A stretch of 64,000 bases of DNA, taken from NCBI RefSeq assembly GCF_964355755.1, contig NC_092680.1, forward strand, positions 3,945,001-4,009,000. Reading direction: 5' to 3'. Of the stretch, positions 11,069 to 24,000 are shown piece after piece. The stretch comes from Antedon mediterranea. Lineage: Eukaryota; Echinodermata; Crinoidea; Comatulida; Antedonidae. The notes beneath the pieces were generated by a model. The model was not told the origin of the DNA. It ran no database searches and saw only the letters and a program-made list of their open reading frames with translations. Both the position numbers and the translations under genes were made by a program. Within the stretch, counting starts at the first letter, position 1, and every line of letters begins with the position of its first letter.

Positions 11069-11345
11069 ATACCAGTTGTTGATATCGTTTGAGTGAATAT
11101 TGCCTAGTAATAGTAATATGATGGGTTTTTTAATTAAGTGTAAATACCAGTTATTTATATTATTTTAGTAAACATTGCCTACTGTAGATTTAACAGCTTA
11201 GTGTAAATAGACAAATACCAGTTATTTATATCGTTTTAGTGAATATTGCCTACTGTAGATTTAACAAAGTGTAAATAGACAAATAATATAATATAAGTTT
11301 ATATAACAATCATTAAGTATAGATAGACAAATAGTGGTTATTTAT
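11069..11345 (+). repeat. ~70-bp degenerate tandem repeat
   Basis: Three to four units share ACCAGTTATTTATATCGTTT, TAGTGAATATTGCCTACTG and GTGTAAATAGACAAAT. They lie in the 3' flank of the adhesion GPCR gene. Nothing else is seen between 10806 and about 11870. Confidence 0.75.
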
Positions 11346-11879
11346 AAACCTTTTCTTCCCAGATTGAATAAGATTATTATTTCAACTAAATCATTATTGG
11401 TTTAGCCTATTCATAGACAAATCGACGATATTTATAACGATTAGTTAATGATCATATATTTAATGTATAAAATACCCTCGTACATATCTTAAGATGTTTT
11501 ACTAAATTAACTTTTGTAAGTTCCCGGTTCTCCTTCAGAGTAAATACAACTTATAAAAACCATCGTAGGTTTAGAATTTGGGAAAATATGTTTTTATACC
11601 TATTAGAGCATAATAGCGCCGATATCAATATTGGATATAAGGACGGAAACAATAGACTAACTAACAAGCTACTTAGATTAAATTATAAGTGGATTTCCTT
11701 TCCGGTAAGTATTATGTGAGTGTACTTACGACTGTACTAAATAGTTGGTTAATTTACCCATGTTATTATAGTTTGTTCAAAATATAATCATTGTACTGAT
11801 TGTAAAAGATTATTTTGAGTACGAACTGTAACTTTAAAGAAAAAACATCGTCCCATCGGCACAACGCACATACTATAGT

Positions 11880-14800
11880 ACATTTTCGGAAAATAAACAA
11901 TTTTCGACCGTTTTGTTTTTTTACCGAAACTGGTTACTATGACTCTATAAGATGATGATAACGCAATATATGCGTATATATGGCAATATTAGTGCATAAC
12001 AATTGAATCTGCGCAGAACCTAATATTCGACTCTGCGCATGTTTATTATGCTATAGTAACTATTTATATCATAAAATAAAAGGGTCGAAAAATTGCAATT
12101 TTTCGAACATTTCCCTGTACTATAGTACAGGGATTATTTCGAAAAATAGCACAATTTCGACCTTTTTATTTTCCGATAAAACTGGTTACTATAGCATAAT
12201 TAACATGCGCAGAACCCATTATTCGACTCTGCGCATGTTCATTTTGCTGCAGTAACCATTTATGTCAAAAAATAGATGAAACTGGTTACTATAGCATAAT
12301 TAACATGCGCAGAACCTAATATTCGACTCTGCGCATGTTTATTTTGCTATAGTAACCATTTATGTAAAAAAATAGATAAAACTGGTTACTATAGCATAAT
12401 TGACATGCGCAGAACCTAATATTCGACTCTGCGCATGTTTATTTTGCTATAGTAACCATTTATGTAAAAAAATAGATAAAACTGGTTACTATAGCATAAT
12501 TGACATGCGCAGAACTTAATATTCGACTCTGCGCATGTTTATTATGCTATAGTAACTATTTATATCATAAAATAAAAGGGTCGAAAAATGGCTATTTTTC
12601 GAAAATTTCCCTGTACTATAGTACAGGAATTTTTTCGAAAAATAGCAAAATTTCGAATTTTTTATTTTCCGATAAAACTGGTTACTATAGCATAATTAAC
12701 ATGCGCAGAACCCAATATTCGACTCTGCACATGTTTATTTTGCTATAGTAACCATTTATGTCAAAAAATAGATAAAACTGGTTACTATATCATAATTGAC
12801 ATGCGCAGAACCTAATATTCGAATCTGCGCATGTTTATTATGCTATAGTAACTATTTATATAATAAACTAAAAGGGTCGAAAAATTGCAATTTTTCGAAC
12901 ATTTCCCTGTACTATAGTACAGGGATTATTTCGAAAAATAGCACAATTTCGACCTTTTTATTTTCCGATAAAACTGGTTATTATAGCATAATTAACATGC
13001 GCAGAACCCATTATTCGACTCTGCGCATGTTCATTTTGCTTTAGTAACCATTTATGTCAAAAAATAGATGAAACTGGTTACTATAGCATAATTAACATGC
13101 GCAGAACCTAATATTCGACTCTGCGCATGTTTATTTTGCTATAGTAACCATTTATGTAAAAAAATAGATAAAACTGGTTACTATAGCATAATTGACATGC
13201 GCAGAACCTAATATTCGACTCTGCGCATGTTTATTTTGCTATAGTAACCATTTATGTAAAAAAATAGATAAAACTGGTTACTATAGCATAATTGACATGC
13301 GCAGAACTTAATATTCGACTCTGCGCATGTTTATTATGCTATAGTAACTATTTATATCATAAAATAAAAGGGTCGAAAAATGGCTATTTTTCGAAAATTT
13401 CCCTGTACTATAGTACAGGAATTTTTTCGAAAAATAGCAAAATTTCGAATTTTTTATTTTCCGATAAAACTGGTTACTATAGCATAATTTACATGCGCAG
13501 AACCCAATATTCGACTCTGCGCATGTTTATTTTGCTATAGTAACCATTTATGTCAAAAAATAGATAAAACTGGTTACTATATCATAATTTACATGCGCAG
13601 ATCCTAATATTCGAATCTGCGCATGTTTATTATGCTATAGTAACTATTTATATCATAAACTGAAAGGGTCGAAAAATGGCATTTTTTCGAAAATTTCCCT
13701 GTACTATAGTAGGCCTACAGGGATTATTTCGAAAAATAGCAAAATTTCGACCTTTTTATTTTCCGATAAAACTGGTTACTATAGCATAATTAACATGCGC
13801 AGAACCCAATATTCGACTCTGCGCATGTTCATTTTGCTATAGTAACCATTTATTTTATTTTATTTTTATTTTATTTTATTCAATCAAAACCAACAGCGAT
13901 AAATACCGCCACTAACAGGTTTGAAACATAAAACAATACAACATCAAAAACGGTTAACAATAAAATACAGATAAAAAAATAGATAAAACTGGTTACTATA
14001 GCATAATTGACATGCGCAGAACCTAATATTCGAATCTGCGCATGTTTATTATGCTATAGTAACTATTTATATCATAAACTAAAAGGTTCGAAAAATTGCA
14101 ATTTTTCGAACATTTCCCTGTACTATAGTACAGGGATTATTTAGAAAAATAGCACAATTTCGACCTTTTTATTTTCCGATAAAACTGGTTACTATAGCAT
14201 AATTAACATGCGCAGAACCCATTATTCGACTTTGCGCATGTTCATTTTGCTGTAGTAACCATTTATGTCAAAAAATAGATGAAACTGGTTACTATAGCAT
14301 AATTAACATGCGCAGAACCTAATATTCGACTCTGCGCATGTTTATTTTGCTATAGTAACCATTTATGTAAAAAAATAGATAAAACTGGTTACTATAGCAT
14401 AATTGACATGCGCAGAACCTAATATTCGACTCTGCGCATGTTCATTATGCTATAGTAGCTATTTATATCATAAAATAAAATGGTCGAAAAATGGCCATTT
14501 TTAGAAAATTTCCCTGTACAGGGATTTTTTTGAAAAATAGCAAAATTTTGACTTTTTTATTTTCTGATAAAACTGGTTACTATAGCATAATTAACATGCG
14601 CAGAACCCATTATTCGACTCTGCGCCTGTTTATTTTGCTATAGTAACCATTTATGTCAAAAAATAGATGAAACTGGTTACTATAGCATAATTAACATGCG
14701 CAGAACCTAATATTCGACTCTGCGCATGTTTATTTTGCTATAGTAACCATTTATGTCAAAAAATAGATAAAACTGGTTACTATAGCATAATTGACATGCG

Positions 14801-15740
14801 CAGAACCTAATATTCGACTCTGCGCATGTTTATTATGCTATAGTAACTATTTATATCTTAAAATAAAAGGGTCGAAAAATGGCAATTTTTCGAAAAATTT
14901 TATAGTAAAGGATTTTTTCGACAAATTGCAACATTTCGACCTTTTTATTTTCCGATAAAACTGGTTACTAAAGCATAATTAACATGCACAGAACCCAATA
15001 TTCGACTCTGCGCATGTTTATTTTGCTATAGTAGCCATTTACGTCAAAACATAGATAAAACTGGTTACTATAGCATAATTGAAATGCACAGAACCTAATA
15101 TTTGACTCTGCGCATGTTTATTATGCTATAGTAACTATTTATATCATAAAATAAAAGGGTCGAAAAATGGCAATTTTTCGAAAATTTCCCTGTACTATAG
15201 TACAGAGAAATTTTCGAAATATGACCAAATTTCGACCTTTTTATTTTTTACCAAAACTGGTTACTTTAACTCTATAAGATAATGATGACGCAATATATAC
15301 GCATATATGGCAATATTATTGCATAATAATTGCATTTTAAAAAGTGGACATTTTGGCCACTTTTGGAAAAATCCCTGTACTACAGTACAGGTAAATTTTC
15401 GAAAAAGGACCAAATTTTGACCCTTTTTTTAAAACCAAAACTGGTTACTATGACTCTATAAGATATACACGCATATATGGCAATATTATTGCATAATAAT
15501 TGCATTTTAAAAAGTGACAATTTTGACCATTTTTGGAAAATCTGGAAATTTTCAAAAAAAGATCAAATTTCGATCCTTTTATTTGTTGACAAAACTGATT
15601 ACTATGACTATAAGATTATGATATGTGCATTTAAAACAATATTATTGCATAATAATTGAATTTTAAAAAGAGACTTTGGCCGTTTTTTAAATACATGGAA
15701 ATTAAAAAACAAAATGTGAAAATTTCAACCCTTTTAATTT
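11880..15740. repeat. Satellite-like array of nested hairpin units
   Basis: The core unit of about 95 bases contains GGTTACTATAGCA, then ACATGCGCAGA, a short centre, TCTGCGCATGT and TGCTATAGTAACC, so every unit is a nested inverted repeat. A second module carries GGTCGAAA...TTTCGACC arms around the palindrome CCCTGTACTATAGTACAGGG. The modules form a higher-order repeat of about 792 bases: near-identical copies begin near 12062 and 12853. Units decay after about 15240. Short reading frames of about 82 codons inside are by-products. The array sits between the convergent adhesion GPCR and ENPP genes. Confidence 0.9.
13846..13978 (-). mobile_element. Short insertion in the hairpin array with A-rich tail
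   Basis: One array unit is interrupted by ~130 bases that begin TTTATTTTATTTTATTTTTA on the plus strand, that is an (AATAAA)-like tail on the minus strand. The array resumes at once with ATAGATAAAACTGG. This fits a short retroelement fragment inserted in minus orientation. The tail resembles that of the SINE at 31388-31745, but the body was not matched. Confidence 0.5.
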
Positions 15741-15855
15741 GTCTATAAATTCCTCTACTGTACACACATTATTCATTGCGTCAATGCTAATGTAGTTGCC
15801 ATATTTATACAAAAATCCCTTAATTGAGTTATTAATTAGAAATGGAGGGATTCTG

Positions 15856-16077
15856 CATTATCATGGCAATCTAACAACAGGATTCTGTACTTCACAGATC
15901 AAAGTGTTTATCTGTGGCTGCGACATGATCCGTTCCTTAATAGATCTGTAAAGAATATGTACAGTACAGTACTGTTAGTACAGTATTTGTCGCAGCCAGA
16001 CACAAGATCAAAGGGCTGTTACGAATTTCTATCTTGGCGAGGCGAGCTCAGGATCCTGTTGTTAGATTTCCTTGGTA
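15856..16077. mobile_element. Palindromic element; second partial copy at ~17424-17550
   Basis: The left end GGCAATCTAACAACAGGATTC is inverted at the right end as GGATCCTGTTGTTAGATTTCC. Inside, CTGTGGCTGCGACA is inverted as TGTCGCAGCCAGACACA. A partial copy at about 17424-17550, inside the downstream ENPP gene, keeps TTTGTCGCAACCAGACATAAG and GCGAGCTCAGTGTCCTGTTG. Confidence 0.65.
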
Positions 16078-16164
16078 GATAATTATTAATTCTAGTTCCA
16101 TAGGCTATAAACCGAAAGCTATTTTTTAGATGATAAAAGTAGAATAAATTCAATATTGTAACAA

Positions 16165-19100
16165 TTATTGATAGAACAGAGATATAAGGACCAGTGCCGT
16201 TATAAACACGTTTCTAACATTAATATTTAGTCTAGTGGCGCTATTATTACCAGTTTCCATGACGTCACCCCATCGATCACGTGATCCGTTGTTTGGCGCT
16301 GGATCCAGATTTAAAATCTCGCACATCATTGGATAGATATCGACCTGTCAAAATGAATGTTCAAACGTTCTATAACACAGTTGACAAAATGCAATGTATG
16401 TGAACATATTGCATAATAATTTAGTTCTGAAAAAAATCCGTATTAACATAGAGATATAGTAAATTTTAATCTTAGTATCGCTAAAGACTGAGGTGCATAG
16501 CACAGGATTTTTTAAAAAGGAAAACATTTCGAAAGGTCGAAATCTTGGGTTTGGACCGGACGGGATGACACGCAATCTACTTTGGTGATTTTTCACAACT
16601 TTTCATATTGTGGGTCATTTTCTAATAATACTGCACACGATATTCTAAGAAAAAAAAAATTTCTTCTTGCTAGACATGAAACCGCACCAGAATCAGTTAT
16701 AATATCAATATTACGGTACTTACTCCTTCAAAAGGGGCTGATATGTGATTCTTTTTGAACCTCGGTCCCATTGCGTAGAAGATAGGCTGCATCGATTGCT
16801 CGTGATTGTCAAAGCCATGGTCTCCAATAACACTGTTTACCTTTTTCCACGCCTGTATGCAAATTTGTATGAAAATTCAATAACATATATTTTGATACAA
16901 TATACATGTGCTTTTTATTTCCAAATCTCCTAAAAATAATTCTATATCAGTATTTAATTAATGATGATCCTAGTTAACCTAAACTTACGATACATTATGT
17001 TACCCTTTCACAGGTAAGATTGTGATTGTATACGATGTATGCAAATTTAAGCCATTTTTGTGTATATATTTATATATATAAACACAACAGGCAAAGAACA
17101 TTAATTCTAACCGCCCGGTGATATACTGAAATTCACTAGGACGCAGTGCAAAGAACTAAACGCAAGCGAGTTGACCAGTGACAAGCGACAGTTCGAATAA
17201 TACATCGCTTGTGATTGGTCAAATCCTTTACGTTACATTGCGCCCCGTAATTTAGAATACGTACGGTGTGAACGTGCCATGTTAGGTCAACGTATCCAAC
17301 TATTGGTAGAATTCTGTCGTTGTTTGAGTAATGGAAATGCTGTGGCAATTCTTCTTTCCAATACACATGCATATGTTCGTGGGCATGCTTGAGATTATTA
17401 TACACCTTTAAGATAAAAAGTAAAACAAAAGGTACATAGTACAGTACTGTTGGTATTTGTCGCAACCAGACATAAGATCAAAGGACTGTTACGTGTCTTG
17501 ATTAGGCGAGCTCAGTGTCCTGTTGTTAAATTTGCCTTGGTATTATCAAGAGTGCCTATGTTGATGTTTCTACAGAAAAGGTAAGGTTGCCAAAAGCTAC
17601 TGGGAAACACTTTTATTCGGGCGGATGGATAGTGGTTTGTGATAGCACATAGATACTGTTACTGCTGACTATTTTACCTCATTCATTTTATCTTGTTTCG
17701 GTAGTAACTGGAAAGTTGGTCCATAATTAGCCATCATAAAATCCATATCGTCTCTTCTGACGTAACTATTAAGTTCAATATAGTTTTTATAAACATAATT
17801 ATGGAATCCATGGTCGGCAGTGATGATTATGTTAACATAATCCAGCATGTCCTCTTCCTTCAACCTGTCCAACATATGCTTCAATAAATCGTCAATTATT
17901 TTCAGGCTATTATTTGCGCGCGCAGAACCAACTCCAAATTTATGTAATTTATCGTCTGGTTCTCCAAAATACGTCATCACTAAGTCTAGATCATCCTTTT
18001 TTAGCCAGTCTATCGCCATGTCCATTTTAGACGTAAACGGAATTTCTTCTGAAGAGTTTACACGTGTTGGTCGTATTCCTTTAATGGAAACATCTCCTCC
18101 AGGATATCGCATAGTTCCAGCCGTTAGACCTAAACAATATGTATACAAATATCAACATTATTTGCATATAAAACTATCATTAACGCATGATGACATATAT
18201 TTTGTTGCTGAATTTTATTTCTAAAAAGTACGAAAACTTAAATTGTGTTAATGTGTTTCTTGGTTTCTTAAGACTCCCCATTTAAAGATGTATTGATTAA
18301 TTAAATCAAACTTTGGATAGGTATTTTGTAGTTTTAATAAAGTTAATCACTTCCATATTCACTTATAAAATGACAAATAAATGGTTAAATTTGACCAAAA
18401 CCCCACTGCCAATTTGACTATTTTTTGCTTAAATTACTGTTTTTTAGGTAAATACATTTTTTTCGGTGAAATTGTTTTGTCAAAGACGATAACTATTATG
18501 TGACATTAAAATGGAATATCTAACAAAAAATAAAAGGGGGACAATATATCGCTAATATATTTCTAAAACACTGGAGATAAATACACGAGCATTACTGCAC
18601 TACAAACAAATATAATTATGATGTATACCAGTATGCAAAACGACAAATATCACCTTGTTGTATCGCTGTAACCCAGATTGGTTCAGCTCCTGTGTCAAAC
18701 CACTTTTGAACAGTTAGCGATGCAGAATATGTCAAGGTTCGGTTACCAGTTTCGGCATCGAATGCTAAGTTATGAATAGCACCATGACTTTCAGCGTATA
18801 ACCCTAGTTAGTTTACAACGATAGACACAACATATCATTATTTAAATTGACAAATTGTTTACTCTGGAAAGTCAACCAAAAGGTGTTCCTTTTAGTATAA
18901 AAAGAAGAGACATCCCGTCATGTCTTGGTTTCTGCTCCAGCTTTATTGTGATGATGGGCATTGGCATTTTGAAACTCCAGTTCCATGAGATACAGTAGTC
19001 TACGACCCCGAGTACAACTACCCTTTACCAATTCTACCTACTGGGCCACCTGATTATTCTTGTTTTACTATTATTATGTACAGTCTGGTTTTTAAGAAAC

Positions 19101-19984
19101 CAGGATCATTGGTGACGGTTTAGCACATCAACGCATGCGCAATATTAAATGTATTCTTTGTAGGCCCGTATGAAGAAAGACAAACAACACCGTCGCCACC
19201 TTGTTGTCGTAGGCTTACTTACCTGTGGCAATCGTGTACATATTCGGTAGTGACATCGTCGGGAACACTGGAATCAAATATTCTGCCTTCACCCCCATTT
19301 CTTCAATGTATTTAAATGTCGGTAAGTCATTACCGAATAAATCCCATCGCATTCCATCTGATAGAACTAATAGAATCTTATCCTATAGTAAAATAAGAGC
19401 AAGCCTATATGATACAGTTTTATTATCTTATTTGTATATTAAGTTATTTTTATAAATAAAAGAATTATGTTCGCAATCAAACTGAGTAATTCTCGTACGT
19501 ATGCCTGGGCAGAGACAATACAAATATGGCTTAAACTAACCATAATATCTGTCTCACTATTATTGTAATGACGACGTTTTTGCGAGAAAATGTCGAAGAA
19601 TGTTCAAAACGAAAGAGAGATCTTGACAAGTTTATGGACTGAATCTCACCTGTGGGTATCCTATGTTTATTATTTCCAAGATCAATAACTATAATCATAA
19701 AATAACAATACTGTAGGCCTATTACATACTTATGTGTTTTCTTCTTACAGGTGGAAACGCCCAAAAAACACACACAGTGAACTAATGTTATCGTTGTCAC
19801 ATACAATGACTTCATGCCACCAAATGGCATTAACTCTCCACAACAATAATATAAGTATATATATAGTTATTATCTAATAATATTACTGTAATAGCAAAAA
19901 GTTTGACTATACCTTCGAATGAACACCGTGTGCTGCTGCCAATATTATCAAAGCGATTTGCAAAACCTGTAAATGGCTGGCCAT
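16165..19984 (-). CDS. ENPP6/7-like ectonucleotide pyrophosphatase/phosphodiesterase, copy B (7 exons)
   Basis: Minus-strand exons in order: 19984-19913, 19382-19223, 18803-18654, 18129-17678, 17405-17265, 16852-16724, 16344-16165. The phases agree and give 427 residues plus stop. Residues 1-24 are a signal peptide (MASHLQVLQIALIILAAAHG). The alkaline-phosphatase-superfamily metal ligands are all visible: D33 (LSDGM), D186 and H190, D233-H234 (ADHGF) and H337 (GDHGFDN). The nucleophile position is S68 (TMSLPNMYT) and the active-site Asn is N89. Ser at this position occurs in ENPP6, a choline-phosphodiesterase, whereas most ENPPs use Thr. The C-terminus is hydrophobic (VFITALVLISLFYQ), which fits a GPI signal. 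It is probably an extracellular phosphodiesterase or lysophospholipase C; the substrate is unknown. One donor (18653, GTGATA) and the acceptor before 16852 are weak. Confidence 0.9.
17131..17255. mobile_element. MITE (GGTTCCCACTAG family) beside an ENPP-B splice donor
   Basis: ACTAGGACGCAGTGCAAAG..., TTGACCAGTGACAAGCGACA and ATCGCTTGTGATTGGTCAAA match the centre of the intact copy at 28230-28371. The element lies in the intron that starts at 17264, so it begins about 10 bases beyond the donor of the upstream exon. Confidence 0.65.
18281..18551. mobile_element. MITE, family with TTTAAAGATRTATTGTCCCCC termini
   Basis: It starts TTTAAAGATGTATTGATTAA and ends GGGGGACAATATAT. The interior (TTAATCACTTCC, AAAATGACAAATAAATGG, TAACTATTATGTGACATT) is shared with 53199-53461. 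It sits in an intron of ENPP-B. Confidence 0.65.
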
Positions 19985-21036
19985 TTTTGTTTGAACAGGA
20001 AGTATGAGCAATGTTCATTAGAAAATAAATGTCTTATCCTGAATCAAATACCAGTACAAATGCCGAACTGTACTGTTTCCACTTGCTTTCAGGTTAAAGT
20101 ACAGTAAATTAAATAATACTTGAAACGTGCTAATTGTACGGATGATTACTTTTATCTTTATTAATCGGGCACATGATAGAGAAATTGCTTATTTGTTCAT
20201 ATTGTTATCAAAAGCATTGTGAAAAATTATCAGCAAAAACAGAGTACACAAAATAATCGCCGGTGAAGAGGAGGAAGCTTGTCAGTAAAACAATTAGGGC
20301 TACCAGACAACACACATACCTGTAGGCCTATACCGTTGTGTATGCATGCTTGCAAAATGTATTATAATCAGCAATATATATTTTAACTATCTAGTCTAGT
20401 ATGTAAACTGTTATATAACACTCTCCATTTAGTTACCCATCCATTAGTAATACAAGGAATATATTAATATGTCCATATGCTTAATTGTTGAAAGAAGAAC
20501 GTATGTAGTACTCCTTCAACTTTGCACGTTTAGAGATTTGGAGATTCATCTTAATGAAAATGAAAGAAAAAGGAACAATATTATAGGCCTAACACTACTG
20601 TAATATTAATCGGTTAGGTTCGAATACGAACATAAACACGATGACGATGATAATAAAGTTGGTTTATTTGTTTCACTACCGTATATCTGATACTACTTAT
20701 CTGATGAGATAAAAATACAAAAAGGTGTAAGCACTATTACACTCACTAGTTATGTGACCATGAATATTTGTTACTTAACAAAAGGTACCTTTGTTTGATT
20801 GTCGCATGTATGATTTTTGCACGATAACCTCACACTTGTCAAGTTATCTTTCTGAATTTAATAACTACACATTATTGTGTTGCTGACGTTACAAAACAAA
20901 AAAATCTCGAGTTATCTGTATCTTCAAAATCAATAAATTGCCCGCCCTCTGTCGGTCCAGAATTTCCAATATTATTTTCTCTCATTATCATTATCGAAAT
21001 ATAACAATAGCCTACACTACAGTATTACACCATAAC
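19985..21036. other. Intergenic spacer between the two ENPP genes
   Basis: No coding sequence is supported. It is 3' flank of copy A and 5' flank of copy B. A minus-strand AATAAA (plus TTTATT near 20660) is a candidate polyadenylation signal for copy A, about 375 bases beyond its stop. Confidence 0.5.
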
Positions 21037-24000
21037 TTAAACTAATGCTAAATAAAATAAAGCGATAACTATGAAAGCTCTAAATGCAGAGTCGTGAACA
21101 TAGTCTGCCGAATTGGTACCTATTTGTAGCATGTTGACGTAGTTGCCTCTTGAACCGTTGTTGGCAGAAGGAATGATCCCCAGGAGCTCACACATCAATG
21201 GGTACACATTTACCTGTGAATGATAACACATTTAAAAGACACCTTTTTAAATTATAACTGTTATATTGTAATACCAAAAGTAGAATTAAAACAAAGAATG
21301 TTACTGTTTTAGCAATTGTAATTAATTGATTAATTAATTAATAGACTTGTTTCTTATATTGTATTGATAGGTTCTATTTCTTTATGAGTACATTTCACTA
21401 AAAGTTATTTGAGGTAGTCGCGGAAGCTACTACCACGCAGATTGCTCATTACGCATGTTGAAGATTGCAACAATTTATAAAAATTATCAAAGAACCTCAT
21501 TCAATAGAAACATATAAACATCAAGAAACACAACTTAATTTCATAGCAGTTAAGAAACTGAATTGAGAAAAGAATGTTTACCGATTCAAAGTTTGGCGAT
21601 CTAAAGCCCGACTTAAAAGCAGGACCTTTGGCATAGAAAATGGATTTCATCAGCATCCATTGATTATCGTATCCGTGATCAGACTTCCATCCGTCGTCTG
21701 GTGTAGAATTCTAATCAAATAATCAGAAAACATAATAATTTTTTTTAAACTCATGCTAAGTTAGTGTTAATGGGTAAGTAACTCTTTGTATTTGCCTAGA
21801 AAAAAGATTGGAAATAATATGAAAAAAATAAACGATATGAATGCGATTAAAAAAAACACCGTTTATATATTTTTTAAGAATGGAACTTCCAAGCAAGTTT
21901 TATTGAAGATAAAAGTAATGAAACATTGTACATTGTCATTTTACTACTAACTACCACAATTTTACTACTACCATTTTCTCCTGTGTGTTTTAGTCTCCGA
22001 ATATATGATACATCTCATCTACTGAATACGCATGTGAATTGACTAAATGATGTTATTCAATTGACCATTAAAAGTTGTATTAATTAAATTATTTAATCAC
22101 CGGGCGGTGTAGAATCCATTTCTATGCATCTCGTGTACTTTAGTCTTTTTACATCAATAGAAAAAGCAAACTTACTAAATGGAGACTCCATCCGATATCG
22201 ACAAATCCAATTATTGGTAGAATTCTAGGGTGGTTGGCATAATGGAGACGCGTAGGAAAATCTTTTTTTTGGAAAACATATAAGGCAGGATGAGCATTCG
22301 ATAGTTGTTCATATATCTGATAAAACAACATAATTATGTACACATTCAAAGAACAATGGGTATTTAAGTTATGATTTCTATTTAAAATCTATCCCTCTTT
22401 AAGTTTTTGTTACACTTCCCTAAGTCTAGTTATTGAAAGTGAATTACTATGCATATTTGTTCGCAACTGATTTCAGCTCAAGTATATACGTATCTAGATT
22501 GGATTTGCTACAAAAATATTAAGTTTTCTTCCATTCTAGCATGAATACTGTTAATATTCCTTCCCCCCTCCCCAATAATTTCCTCTTAACATAAAACATT
22601 GATAACAATTGTATACCTTATCGAGGCGTCCTTCCTTGGGCATAATTTGTACAATTGGTCCATAATCACCAACTACAAATTCGAAATCACCTTCATCTAC
22701 GTAGTCGTATAACATCACGTCTTTTTTGACGTCTTGATTCACGTGACCATGGTCGCTAACAATTATTACATTCAAAACATTAGTCAGAGACGCTTCATCA
22801 ATTTGCTCGAACATGTAACCTATTACGTCATCCACTTCGCGTAATTGAGCATCTGTTCTGGGGTCCCCAATACCATATGAGTGAAGGGCGCCATCAGGCT
22901 GGTTAAAGTACAACATAACCAAGTCAAAGTCGTCGTTGGTTAACCAATTGATAGCGTCATCAACACGTTGCTTCAATCCGTAATGTTGAAATGCCCACCA
23001 CGTGTTTGGAATATCTTTCGTCGGTTTTACGCCTTTTATTGCAACACTTCCACCAGGGTAGTTTATTGTACCAGCTTTAAGACCCTGGTTGATTGCTGTC
23101 ACCCATATTGGTTCACAAGACCCTGTGTCAAAAAACTCCGTAACATTCAGCGTGTCAAAAAATCCAGAAGTCCTATTCTTGTATTCCACATTCCAATAGA
23201 CGTTATGAACTACACCATGCGACTCTTGGTATAATCCTAAAACAAACCAATAAGCGGCACAGTAGAATGAAAATGTCTGAATCACGGCAGTAGAAAATAC
23301 TACAATTGCCGCAGTCAATAATCACTGTCGAATAAGCGCCGCGCCGCAAGTGCACTCAAAAGAAGTAACCCATCGCCGTTGATAAGCACTGAACACTCTA
23401 CTGAAACTTTCCATTATTATTAACGCTGCAACGATCATTTGATAATCTAATATTATTGTACGTACTACGATACACATGGAGTATAAACATGAGCGGAATT
23501 GTACTAAGATGGGTTTTTTTTTATACTATATGCCTATTATTTGTTCATTGTTATGATTGGTTTACCTGTAGATATCGTTGTCATACTCGCTGAAGACAGG
23601 GTAACAAACGAACCGTCCATCCAATCAGCTTTCACTCCGGTGTCTTGGATATTCTTAAAATGTGGCAAATCGAGTCCATAATGATCCCATCTCATTCCAT
23701 CTGATAGTACGACCAGCACTTTGGACTTTTCCTATTAAATGTACAGGTAAATAATTTGGATTATAAATAAGTGCACAAATAGTGAGAAATATTTGAATAT
23801 TACATGGCACGATGTTAAAGTTAGCAAAGCGCGCCTGCGTACGCCCGGTCATGTTGTTCTGAAAAGGCCCAACACCGTACTTTTCATATCTACCTAAGGT
23901 ATAAACAGTGCTGGCCCGGGAACAAAAAAGATTTTACCAGAAAGTTTGAATTACAAGCTAATAAACCCGGAAAATATTGTGTATGATAATAAAATACTAA

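Noticed and set aside
12500-13540. Three similar 82-codon frames spaced 296 and 496 bases apart
   Set aside because: They are products of the hairpin array repeat, sharing its period and containing its palindromes; no known domain.
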